The position numbers and the translations under genes are program-made. The notes under the pieces were generated by a model. That model made no database searches and was not told the DNA's origin. It was given only the letters and a program-made list of their open reading frames with translations. Of a stretch of 64,000 nucleotides of DNA, positions 1 to 10,316 are shown in pieces (within the stretch, counting starts at the first letter, position 1; every line of letters begins with the position of its first letter). The stretch covers positions 67,026 through 131,025 of the forward strand of contig SZWC01002390.1 in NCBI GenBank assembly GCA_023375785.1, read 5' to 3'. This DNA is from Penium margaritaceum (Eukaryota; Streptophyta; Zygnematophyceae; Desmidiales; Peniaceae).

Positions 1-60
1 CCCCCCCCCCCTCCCCAAAGTGAGAAGTGTATTGGCCGAGTGTAGCATGTAATGTAGCTG
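1..60. repeat. C-tract fold-back repeat, truncated by window edge
   Basis: An 11-base C run followed by CTCCCC and AGTGTATTGG...GTGTAGC matches the right half of the units tandemly repeated at 4371-5465. Only the C-tract half is inside the window, so the G-tract partner arm presumably lies to the left. Confidence 0.6.
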
Positions 61-720
61 ATGGGCATCAAGAATAATGAACTAGTGAATTCGCTTGTAA
101 AATATCACCTCGAACCAAGTTTACAATGTCCTCAATGTCAAAACCCAATGACATTAAAAGGTTTGGTCGCAAACCTGTCGGCAAATAAGTTCAACAAAAT
201 GATCGGTAACAGGCCCCTATAAGCATCGCGTCCGGATTGCAACCACAGAGAACTGGTAAACTAGCGGGGCCTTCATTGTGGATTCTGGCCATCGATGAAT
301 CGGCTCCCCCATCCCTTGAGCTTCAAATTGCGTTGCGTGGCTATAGCAGAGAATGTTATTCACGCATGATTGAAAAGTAGACAGTTTACAATGACTTTTC
401 AATGTCATAGCCTTGGCCCAACTCCGAAGTCTACAGATTTAATACTTTTGTAGCTACAATCCCAAATACACTGTCCGAATTCACTTTCATGTTGGAAAGT
501 AGGGGGAGGGGAGCGCGAAAGAAGAATTCGTGCATTGACGTTTTCCAAAAGGAAAAACCGATTGGTGATGCACTACCAACGATTCTTGACACTCAGTCGA
601 CAGTGCTACACTTGCGGACGAATAAAGACGGAAACAAGAAGGATAGAGAAACGAAACCTCGTGACTCGCCCAGAAGTAGCGAGCGCGTGATTGCTCAACA
701 TATGATAGAATTCCATGCCA

Positions 721-740
721 GCTGTCGCACAAGCGACAGC
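721..740. other. Perfect 8-bp stem-loop
   Basis: GCTGTCGC, loop ACAA, GCGACAGC. The arms pair without mismatch around a 4-base loop. No T-run follows, so there is no reason to call it a terminator, and its function is unknown. Confidence 0.6.
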
Positions 741-1069
741 CCGAATTTTGCTCGAGCGACGATGAAAGTGCTGCTTATGCGCAGTGCTGACCCTAGATAG
801 AAACGCCGGACATTGTGGCCAATGACTATGTTCTGAGGCAAGTATAGGTTTGGAGTACAAGTGACATCCTAGCCATTAATGTGATGTTGCACATATAATG
901 TCATTTATAGTTGTAAAGTTGATGTGAGTAATATAACCATTTTTTGATGATTTTTTAAATATTTTTCAACATAAGTAACTTCCAAGAACTTTCTCACCTT
1001 CTCAAACACGTGTTCCATTGTGTTTCATCATGAAGAGATCAAACGCAGAAATTGTGTTGCATTTGCGAT

Positions 1070-1093
1070 GAAGGTTCTTAGAACCTTCCAGAA
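1070..1093. promoter_or_regulatory. Palindromic heat-shock-element-like cluster
   Basis: GAAGGTTC, TTA, GAACCTTC, CA, GAA. The right part has the GAAnnTTCnnGAA spacing of a three-box heat shock element, and the whole 19-bp core is an inverted repeat. It sits about 65 bp before the first 21-bp minisatellite block. No gene is attached to it, so a regulatory role is only a possibility; the match is seen, the function is inferred. Confidence 0.25.
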
Positions 1094-1157
1094 TTATGGT
1101 CGTTCAATCTACACTGTTTTCATCGTGTATGTTTTTGGGTTGATTGACCATAAATGG

Positions 1158-3857
1158 CACTTTCTAGGTGCAAGGACACGCTTTGTAGGCGCAGGCACGC
1201 GCTTTGAAGGTAAAATCTCACACATTGTAGGTGCACGTGCGCGCTTTGTAGGTACAGCGTACGCTTTGTAGACACATGCACACGCTTTGTTAGCCCAAAC
1301 AAACACATTGTAGGCACAGGCACACCCTTCTTAGTCACAGGCAAGTGCTTTGTAGGTGCAGGTTTGCACTTCGTAGGTGCAGGCGCACGCTTCATAGGGA
1401 CAGGCACACACTTCATAGCCGCAAGCACGCGCTTCAAAGACACAGGTGGGCGCTTGGTACGTGCAGGTGCCCACTTCATAGACGCAAGCGCGTGCTTTGG
1501 ATGTGCAGGTGTGCGCTTTGTAGGTGCACGTGCGTGCTTTGTAGGTGCAGGAAAGGGCTTTGTAGCTGCAGGAACGGCCTTTGTAGCCACAGGTGCAGGA
1601 TTTATAGGCACATACGCGGGCTTTGTAGGCGCAAGCGCAACCTTTGTAGACACAGGCTCAGACTTTTTCATCACAAGAGCAGGCTTTCTAGGCACATGGG
1701 CAGGCTTTGTAGGCGCAGGAGTGGGCTTTGTAGGTGCAGGCGCGGGTTCTGCATCCTTAGACGCAGGCTTTGTAGGCGTATTTGCGGGCTTTGTATGCGT
1801 AGGTGCAGGCTTTGGAGGCGTAGGCTCAGGATTTAAAGGTGTGGGTGCAAGCTTTGTAGGCGCAGGCACGGGCTTTGTAGGTGCAGGCGCGGGATTTGTA
1901 GGCGCAGGCGCGAGCTTTGTAGGTACAGGCACGGGCATTGTAGGTGCAGTCATGGGCTTTGTGAGTGCAGGTGCTGGCTTTGTAGATGCAGGCTTTACAG
2001 GCACAGGCACAGGCTTTGTGGGTGCAGGCACAGGCTTTGTAGGCACAGGTGCGGGCTTTGGAGGAGCAGGTGTGGGCTTTGGAGGTGAAGACGCGAGCTT
2101 AGTCGCAGGCACGAGCTTTGTGGGTATAGGTGTAGGCTTTCTAGGTACAAGCGTGGGCTTTGTAGGCGTAGGCGCAGGCTTTGTAGGTGCAAGCGCGGGC
2201 TTCAAAGGCACAAGCGCATGATTTGTAGGAGCAGGTATGAGCTTTATAGGCGCAGGCGCAAGCTTTGTAGGCACACCCATCGGCTTTGTAGGTGAACCTG
2301 TGGGCTTTGTAGGCGCACTTGCGGGCATTGTAGGCGTACCCGCTGGTTTATTAGGCACACCCGCAAGCCTTACATGCGCACAAGTGGGCTTTGCAGGTGG
2401 AACTGCGGGTATTATAGGCGCATGCACAGGCTTTGCAGGTGCTGGTGCGGGCTTTGGCGGTGCAGGCACAGGCTTTGTAGTTACAAACGCAGGCTTTGCA
2501 GATGTAGGCCTGGGTTTCGTAGGCACAGGCGCGGGCTTTGTAGGCGCAGGCTTGTGCTTCATAGGCAGAGGCATGGATCCTTAGGCGCAGGCACAGTCTT
2601 CATATGCATAGGGCAAGGCTTCGTAGGCCTAGATGCAAGCTTTGTCGGTAGAGGCATAGGCTTTGTCGGCGTAGGTGCAGGCTTTGTTGGCGCAGGCACA
2701 TGCTTTGTAGGCGTAGGCACAGGTTTTGTAGGCGTGGGCGCAGGATTTGTAGGCAAAGGCACAGGCTTTGTAAACGAAGGCGCATGATTTGCAGGCACAG
2801 GCATAGGCTTTCTAGGCGCAGGGGCAGGCTTTGTAGGCGCAGGCGCGGACTTTGCAGGCACATGCGCAGGCTTTGTAGGCACAAGCACAAGCTTTGTGGG
2901 CTTAGGTGCAAGTTTTGTAGGCAAAGGCATAGGCTTTGTGGTGCAGGTACATGCTTTGTAGGCGCAAGCTCAGACTTTGTAGATGCAGGCACAGGCTTTA
3001 TAGGCACAGGCATAAGCATTGTAGACACAGGCGCAGCCTTTGTAGACGCAGGCACATGCTCTATAGGCACAGTCACAGGCTCTATAGGGGCAGGTGAAAG
3101 CTCTGTAAGCACAGGCACATGGTCTGTCGGTGCAGGCGTAGGGTTTGTAGGTGTAGGCGCAGGCTCTATGTGCATAGGCGTAGGCTTTGTAAAAGCAGGT
3201 GCAGTCTTGTACACGAAGTCTCAGGCTTTGTACATGTAATCATAGGCTTTGAAAGTGTAGGTGTAGGCTTTGTACATACAAGTACAGGCTTTGTTCCGGT
3301 AGTCATAGGCTATTTACGTGCAGGCGCAGGCATTGTATGCACAGACACAAGCTTTGTACAAAAAGACATAGGTGATTTAGGCAAAGCCGTAGGCATTGTA
3401 TGTGCAGGCTTAGGCTTGATATGCGTAGGCGCAGGCTTTGTATGCATAGGCACAGGCTTTGTATGAGTAGGCACAGGCATTGTAGGCACAAGCGTAGTCT
3501 TTGTACGTGCATGTGCAGGCTTCATAAGCAAACACACAATCTTTGTACGCGCTCGTGCAGGCTTTGTACATGCAGGCAGAGGCATTGTAGGCACAAGGAA
3601 GCCTTTGTAGGCAGAGTCAAAACCTTTGTGGGCACAGGGGCAGGCCTAGTAGGCGCAAGCACAGGTTTTGTACGTGCAGGCGCACGCTTCATAAGCACGG
3701 AAAGAGGACTCGTAAGCTTAGGCACAGGCTCTGTAGGAGTACTTGTGGGCTTTGTAGGTGCAGGCATAGGCTTCGTGGGCGTAGGCGAAGGCTTTGTAGA
3801 TGCAGGCACAGGCTTTCTGAGTGCAGGCACAGTCTTTGTATGCCAAGGCGCAGGCTT
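1158..3857. repeat. 21-bp minisatellite, block 1
   Basis: About 128 degenerate copies of a 21-bp unit beginning GGCTTTGTAGG and ending CGCAGGCACA. Because 21 is a multiple of three and the consensus has no stop in several frames, long frames open on both strands. Minus-strand frames read as heptads of the type APAPTKP, for example 484 codons over 1120-2574. Plus-strand frames read as GFVGAGA. Occasional units of other lengths shift the phase, and the 'protein' then changes frame and continues. Unit-to-unit variation is mostly C/T and G/A at CpG positions and changes residues freely, which fits a non-coding array. A plant proline-rich cell-wall protein was considered and rejected. Confidence 0.93.
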
Positions 3858-4229
3858 GTAGGGAGGTATATTTAATCTTGGTCATTTTATACACGACACA
3901 ATCAGAGTATAAGACATACTTGTTTTGGTGTTTTCTACAAAAATGTGTTATGATGTAGTTATCTTCTGTTCACATATAGTACTTTGTAGATTCTTCATAT
4001 GAACTTAACTCTTATCGCTAGAAATAAACAGCGAAAAAAAATGTAGGACGTAGAGTGTGTTTTACTTAGACGGTGTACTGTTGTACAAGAAGTTACTGTC
4101 TATTTATTTCTACGTACTATTAAGGAACCAATGCTACTAAAGATATGCGATCTTCAAGAACGAGTCTTTTGAGCACGTTTTCGGGATATGCTCCAAACAT
4201 TTTCTGCCCCTTTCTTGATTCTGACATTG
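3858..4229. other. Spacer between satellite and 294-bp array
   Basis: AT-leaning single-copy-looking sequence after the 21-bp array stops abruptly. I see no gene, no repeat unit and no RNA feature in it. Confidence 0.5.
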
Positions 4230-4370
4230 GCCCCTCTCCCCCCCTCCCCCCCCAAGCCAAAAGTGTATCTGGTCAGTGTAGCGGGGCATGTATCTTGATG
4301 TCCATAGGTTTTTTTCACTAATGTATTGTACACTTGTGAAAATTTGAAAATGTTTATCAGATACACTCGT
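4230..4370. repeat. Diverged left copy of the fold-back repeat
   Basis: A C-rich stretch (CCCCCCTCCCCCCCCC) leads into AAAAGTGTATCTGGTCAGTGTAGC, a diverged version of the right half of the neighbouring 294-bp units. The stretch then runs to the first CCAATACACT of the array. Confidence 0.6.
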
Positions 4371-5318
4371 CCAATACACTTTGGTCTATTTGGGAGGGGG
4401 TGGGGGGCAGAGCCGGTGCTCGATCTCTCCCCCCCCCCCCCCCCCCCCCCCCTCCTCAACAGGCTGGAGTGTATTGGGAGTGTGTAGCTGATCAGTGTAT
4501 TATTTTTTGTACGATGGACCCAAGAAACACACACTTGTGGATTCGAAGTTGATATAACAACCACACACCAAATCCGTCGATCGTTGATGATTGACAATGT
4601 CGATGTAGCGATGATGTTCACCAGTGTTTTGTACACTAGTGTGCGTTGTAGCATTTCTATCATATGTCCTTGTCCAATACACTTTGGTCTATTTGGGAGG
4701 GGGTGGGGGGCAGAGCCGGTGCTCGATCTCTCCCCCCCCCCCCCCCTCCTCAACAGGCTGGAGTGTATTGGGAGTGTGTAGCTGATCAGTGTATTATTTT
4801 TTGTACGATGGACCCAAGAAACACACACTTGTGGATTCGAAGTTGATATAACAACCACACACCAAATCCGTCGATCGTTGATGATTGACAATGTCGATGT
4901 AGCGATGATGTTCACCAGTGTTTTGTACACTAGTGTGCGTTGTAGCATTTCTATCATATGTCCTTGTCCAATACACTTTGGTCTATTTGGGAGGGGGTGG
5001 GGGGCAGAGCCGGTGCTCGATCTCTCCCCCCCCCCCCCCCTCCTCAACAGGCTGGAGTGTATTGGGAGTGTGTAGCTGATCAGTGTATTATTTTTTGTAC
5101 GATGGACCCAAGAAACACACACTTGTGGATTCGAAGTTGATATAACAACCACACACCAAATCCGTCGATCGTTGATGATTGACAATGTCGATGTAGCGAT
5201 GATGTTCACCAGTGTTTTGTACACTAGTGTGCGTTGTAGCATTTCTATCATATGTCCTTGTCCAATACACTTTGGTCTATTTGGGAGGGGGTGGGGGGCA
5301 GAGCCGGTGCTCGATCTC

Positions 5319-5354
<36 letters not shown>

Positions 5355-5465
5355 AGGCTAGAGTGTATTGGGAGAGTGTAGCTGGCCAGTGTATTCTTTT
5401 TTATACGTTAGACCAAAAAAACATTCACTTGTGTATTCGAAGTTGATAGTGTAACCACACATCCA
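4371..5465. repeat. 294-bp tandem repeat array
   Basis: Units begin at CCAATACACTTTGG (4371, 4674, 4968, 5262). Spacings are 303, 294 and 294; the extra 9 bases come from a longer C run in the first unit. The copies look identical by eye apart from C-run length. The last copy has the longest C run (about 33, ending 5352) and decays after about 5400. Inside each unit CCAATACACT...GGGAGGGGGTGGGGGG is followed about 20 bases later by a C run and ...AGTGTATTGGG, so each unit can fold back on itself. A 10-bp palindrome ACACTAGTGT recurs in every complete unit. Short frames in all copies are repeat artefacts. Confidence 0.92.
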
Positions 5466-6165
5466 CACCACCGATCTTCGATAATCGACGATGTCGATGA
5501 GGCCTCGAACTTCTCAAATAGTCGGGGGAGGGGGGGGGATCGAGCGACGTCGTCCGCATCGATAGCTCACGAGGCCCTCCGCCGGTGACGTTTGTCGCTG
5601 GTCATCGATGAACTCGAAAAAACAAAGTGAACTGTAGCCTGATTTTGCGTTCGTCTGTTCTGTAACGAGACATTCTGGGTTCACTCATATACCAGACCAC
5701 CACCATCCCAATATTGAACGGGGCTTCGGGCTCTTGCTGAGCCCCACTCCTACAAGGCCCAGCAGGAGCCCGGGAAATGAGGAGAATAGAACAAAGAACC
5801 GCGATTTGTGACCTCAGGTCGATTTTGCTACCCGAATTGTTGACGTTTAGTGATATGTGTTTGCTGTCGTGACAGTTGTATCGTACTTAACATCTATGTA
5901 CTAATCTAGGTGTTGTTCCTGGAGATGTATAATGAGTCGTGAAACACTAGACCATGGTTTTTGTTAGGTATTAGAGAGTTAAAAAATAATCCTTCTATGT
6001 TGTTTCCTATGTTTGAGCATCGAAAGACACTCTAATGTGTATGAATAGACGTTAAAGTAAAACTATGATGTAAGTTCCACAAAGGTACCAGGAAACTTCT
6101 AAGAGCATGTATTAAATGTGTACACTGAATGGAGAGTGTATTTTTGTGGGTGATTAACCATAAAT
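5466..6165. other. Spacer with a long stem-loop
   Basis: The first part is a decayed remnant of the 294-bp unit and includes a G-run near 5524-5538. The rest has no gene or repeat except the hairpin at 5727-5772. The last 100 bases resemble the left flank of satellite block 1 (about 1070-1165): both contain a TTGGGTTGATT-like stretch followed by ACCATAAATG just before the first 21-bp unit. Confidence 0.55.
5727..5772. other. 13-bp stem-loop
   Basis: Arms CGGGCTCTTGCTG (5727-5739) and CAGCAGGAGCCCG (5760-5772) pair with a single G-U position around a 20-base loop. A smaller alternative hairpin GGGCTC/GAGCCC overlaps the left arm. No associated gene is seen. Confidence 0.5.
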
Positions 6166-9100
6166 GCTTGTAGGTGTAGGCACAGGCTTTCTAAGCACAG
6201 GCATAGACTTTGTAGGCTAAGGCACAGTTTTTTTCAACGCAGGCGTAGGCTTTGTAGGCATAGGCAAAGGCTTTGTAGGCACAGACACAGGATTTTTGAG
6301 GGTAGGAATAGGCTTTTTAGGTGCAGGCATAGGCTTTGTTGGCGCTATGGTAGGTGTTGTAGGCACAAGCAAAGGCTCTGTAGGCGCAGTTGCAGGCTTT
6401 GAAGCCGTAGGCGCAAGCTTTTTAGGTACAGGCATAGGCTTTATGGGCACAGGCGCAGACTTTGTGGATGTAGGCACATATATTTTAGGTGCAAGCCCGG
6501 GCTTTGTAGGCACAGGTCTAGGCTTTGTAGGTACACACGCATGTCGTGCATGCTTTCCACGTGCACGCACGTGCTTTTTATGTGTAGGCACAGGCTTTAC
6601 ACGCACAGATGGATGCTTTATACACAAAGGCGAAGGCTTTTTAGGCATAGGTGCAGGCTTTGAATGCAGTGGCGGAGGCTTTGTAATTAGAGGCACAGGC
6701 TTTGCATGCCGAGATGCAGGCTTTTCATGTACAGGCACAGGCTTTGTACATAAAGACACCGGGGTTGTAGGCAAAGGCATAGGCATTGCAGGCGCGAGGG
6801 CAGCCTTCGTAGCACAGGCATAGCCTTTTCAGGTGTGGCCGTAGGCTTGACAGGCAAAGGCTTATGCTTTGTAAACGCAGGTGCGGGCTTTGTAGGCGCA
6901 GCCGTAGGCTTCATAGGCGCAGCCGCAGGCTTCATTGGCACAGCCGCAGGCTTCGTAGGTGTAGAAACAGGCTTTTGTATGCGTACGTGCAGGCTTTGTA
7001 CGTGCAGGAACAGGCTTAGTACATTCAGGTGCAGGAATAGTTAACACAAGAAAGTCTTTATAAATGTAGGCAGAGCCTTTTCAGGCGTAGGCACAGCCTT
7101 TACAGGCGCAGGCATAGGCTTTGTGGGCACGAGCGTAAGCTTTGTAGGCACGGGCGCAGGCTCTATAGGCGGCGCATGCTTTGTAGGCACATGTGAATGA
7201 CTCATAGGTGCACGTGCAGGCTTTGTAGGCATATGTATAGGGTTTTGTAGGCACATGCACAGGCTTTGTAGGTGTAGGCGCAGGCTTTGTAGGCGCAGGC
7301 ACAAGCTTGATAAACATAGGCGCAGGAATTCTAAATGCAAGAACAGGCTTTGAAGGCGCATGCGCAGGCTTTGTAGGTGCAAGAAAAGGCTTTGTACGTG
7401 TAGGTGCAGGCTTTGTAATCTCACACACAGGCTTTATACGTGCATGTGTAGGCTTTGTACGTGTAGGCACAGGCATTATAGGCACAAGAAAGCCCTTGTA
7501 AGTACAAGCACAACCTTTGTAGGTGTAGGCGTAACCTTTTCAAGCACAGGTGCAGGCTTTGTAGGTGTAGGTACAGGCTCTTTAGGCGAATGTGAAGGAT
7601 TTGTAGGCTCAAGCATAAGCTTTGTAAACGCATGCACAGGGTTTGTAGGTGGAGGTGTAGGCCTTCTAGGCACATGCACAAGCTTTGTAGGCACAGGCAC
7701 ACGCTTTGTATGTGTAAGCACAAGCTTTGTAGGTGCACGTGCATGCGCATGATTTTTAGGCACAGGAGCAGGCTTTGTAGGCACAAACGTGGGCTTGTAG
7801 GCAGGGGCGCGGGCTTGGTAGGCGCATGCGTGGGCTTTGTACTTGTAGGCGCGGGCTCTGTAGGGGAACACATGAGCTTTGAAAGCGCAGGAGCAGGCTT
7901 TGTAAGAAATATCTTGGGCTTTTAAGGTGCAAGCGAGTGCTTTGAGGAATAGGTGCAGGCTTTGTAGGTTCATGCACGGCCTTTGTAGGCACAGGCATGG
8001 GCTTTGTAAGCACAGGCACAATAAAGCCTTTGTAGGCACAACCTTTATAGACGCAGGCTCAGGCTTTGGAGGCACGAGCATAGGAGTTATAGGCGTAGGT
8101 ACAGGATTTTTGGGTGCAGGCATAGGCTTCGTAAATGCAGGCACATGACTTGTTAGTGCAGGTGCAGGCTTTATAGGCGCAGGCGTAGACTTTGTAGGTG
8201 TAAAAGCAGGTGTTGTATGCATAGGCACAGGCTTTGCAGGTGCAGGTGTAGGCGCAGGCATGAAATGTGTACATGCAGGCGTAGGCCTGGGTTTTGTAGG
8301 CACAGGCGTAGGCTTTGTAGGCTTAGGCGCGAGCTTTGTAGGTGCAGGCGCGAGCTTTCTAGGTGTAGGCACGGACTTTGTACGTGCAAGCATGGGCTTT
8401 GTAGGCGTAGAAATGGTCATTGTAAGCGCACGCGTGGGCCTTTTAGGCACAGGCACGGGCTTTGTAGTTGCAGGCAAGTAGTTTTTAGGCACAAGAGCGA
8501 GATTCGTACGATAAGGTGGGCTTTGTAGGCACAGGCGCGAACTTTGTAGGTACAAGCGTGGGCTTTGTGGGTGCAGGCGCGTGCTTTGTAGGAGCATGCA
8601 CGGGCTTTGTTGCCTCAGGCGCGCGCTTTGTAGGCGCAGGCGCGGGCATTGTAGGCCCCGACGCGGGCATTGTAAGTGCAGGTGCAGGCCTTGTAGGTGC
8701 ATGCATGACCTTTGTAGGCGTAGCCATGGGCTTTTTAGGCACAAGTACAGGCATTGTAGGCGCAGGCGCAGGCATTGGAGGCATAGGTACAAGATTTGTA
8801 GGCACAAGCGTGGGCTTTGTAGGTGCAGGCGCGGGCTTTGTAAGCATAGGCAGGGGCTTTGTAGGCGTTGGCGCGGGCCTTGTAGGGACAGGCGCAGGCT
8901 TTGAAGGCGCAAGCACGGGCTTTGTATGCACACGGGCGAGCTTTGTAGGTGCAGGCTCGGGCTTTGTAGGCTTAGGCACAGGCTTTGTAGGCAGATGTGT
9001 AGGCTTTAAATATACAGGCACAGGCTTTGTACGTACATGCGCATGCTTTGTAGGTGTAGGCGAAGGTTTTGTAGGGATAGGCACATGCTTTGTAGGTGAA

Positions 9101-10316
9101 GGCGCAAGCTTCGTAGGCGGATGGGCAAGCTTGGTAGTCATTGACACAGGCTTCATAGGTGGAGGAGTAAGCTTTGTAGGTGTAGGTGCAGGCTTTGTAG
9201 GTGCAGGCTTAGGCTTTACAAGCAAAGGCACAGGCTTTGTAGGCGCAGGCACAGGCTTTGTACGTACAGGGGTAGGCTTTGTAGGCACAGCCGCAAGCTT
9301 TGTAGGCACAGGCACAGGCTTTGTAGTCACAGGGACAGGCTTTGCAGGCACAGGGACAGGCTTTGTAGGCACAGGCTTAGGCTTTGTAGTTGCGCGGGTG
9401 GGCTTTGTAGGCAGAGGAGCAGGTTTTGTAGGCACAGGCACAGACTTAGTAGATGCAGGTATAGGCTTTGAAGTTGCACGTGAAGGCTTTGTAGGCACTG
9501 ACGTAGGTTTTGTGGGCCAAGGCGTAGGTGCAAGCTCTGTAGGCACTAGGGCAGGCTCTGTAGTCGCTGGAATAGGCTCTATAGGTGTAAGCAAAGGCTC
9601 TGTATGAACTAGCGCATAGAGCCTGGCTTTTTTCACGCAGGCATATGCTTTGAATACGTAGGTGCAAGCTTTGTGTGCACAGACGCAAGCTTTGTACACG
9701 CTTGCGCAGGCTTTGTACGCACAAGCACAGGCTTTGTACATGTAGGCACAGACTTTATGTGTAAAGAAGCAAGAATTGTAGGCAAAGCTGTAGCCATTGT
9801 GGGCGTAAGGAAAGCCTTTGTAGGCACAGGTGCAACCTTTGCAGGTTCATGCGCAGGCTTTGTAAGCGTAGGTGCAGGTACTGTTAGTGTAGGCATAGGC
9901 GCAGGCTTTGTAGGTGCAGCCTCAAGCTTCGTAGGTACAGGCGCAGGCTTTGTAGGCGCAGGCACAGCCTTTGTACACACATGTGCAGGCTTTGTATGTA
10001 CAGGCACAGACTTTGTATACGGAGGCGCAGGCTTTGTAGGCATAGGTGCAGGCTTGTAGGTGCAAGTGTAGGCTTTGTACACGCAACCGCAGGATTTGAA
10101 AGTGCACATGCAGGTGTTGTATGCGCATGCGTAGGCTTAGTGTGTGCACGCCACGACATTGTAGGCATTACAAAGCCTTTGTAGGGATAGGCACAGCTTT
10201 TATAGGTGCAGGCATAGAGTTTATAAGCACAGGTGCAGGCTTTGTAAGCACAGGTGCAAGGTTTGTAGGCATAGGCTCAGGCGTTACTGATGCAGGCGTA
10301 GGCTTTATAGGCTTTT
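6166..10316. repeat. 21-bp minisatellite, block 2
   Basis: About 197 copies of the same 21-bp family as block 1. Frames of 485 (7476-8933) and 418 codons (8485-9741) open on the minus strand, and 363 codons (8516-9607) on the plus strand, all in overlapping positions. At least five units carry a distinctive AAAGCC(T)TTGTA variant (near 7045, 7490, 8022, 9808, 10170; also 3597 in block 1). Most are preceded by a cluster of units with GTAC in place of GTAG, so a higher-order organisation overlies the 21-bp period. The block ends where the 11-bp array begins. Confidence 0.93.

Larger units (their letters stand above)
61..1157. other. Non-coding left spacer
   Basis: About 1.1 kb with no open frame above roughly 100 codons and no recognisable protein. 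It holds a short perfect stem-loop at 721-740 and a palindromic GAA/TTC cluster at 1070-1093. Its last 100 bases or so are homologous to the left flank of the second 21-bp satellite block near 6070-6170. Confidence 0.6.

Noticed and set aside
1120-2574. 484-codon minus-strand frame of PAPTKP heptads as a proline-rich cell-wall protein gene
   Set aside because: The frame shifts whenever a unit gains or loses a base, the opposite strand is equally open, residues change freely between units, and there is no signal peptide. It is a 21-bp repeat artefact.
4154-5251. 365-codon minus-strand frame with three identical segments
   Set aside because: Equals the 294-bp tandem repeat (98 codons per unit). 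The frame is open by unit length, interrupted by C-run changes, and shows no domain.
8485-9741. 418-codon minus-strand frame, and the overlapping 363-codon plus-strand GFVGAGA frame
   Set aside because: Same satellite; both strands are open over the same bases and there are no gene signals.
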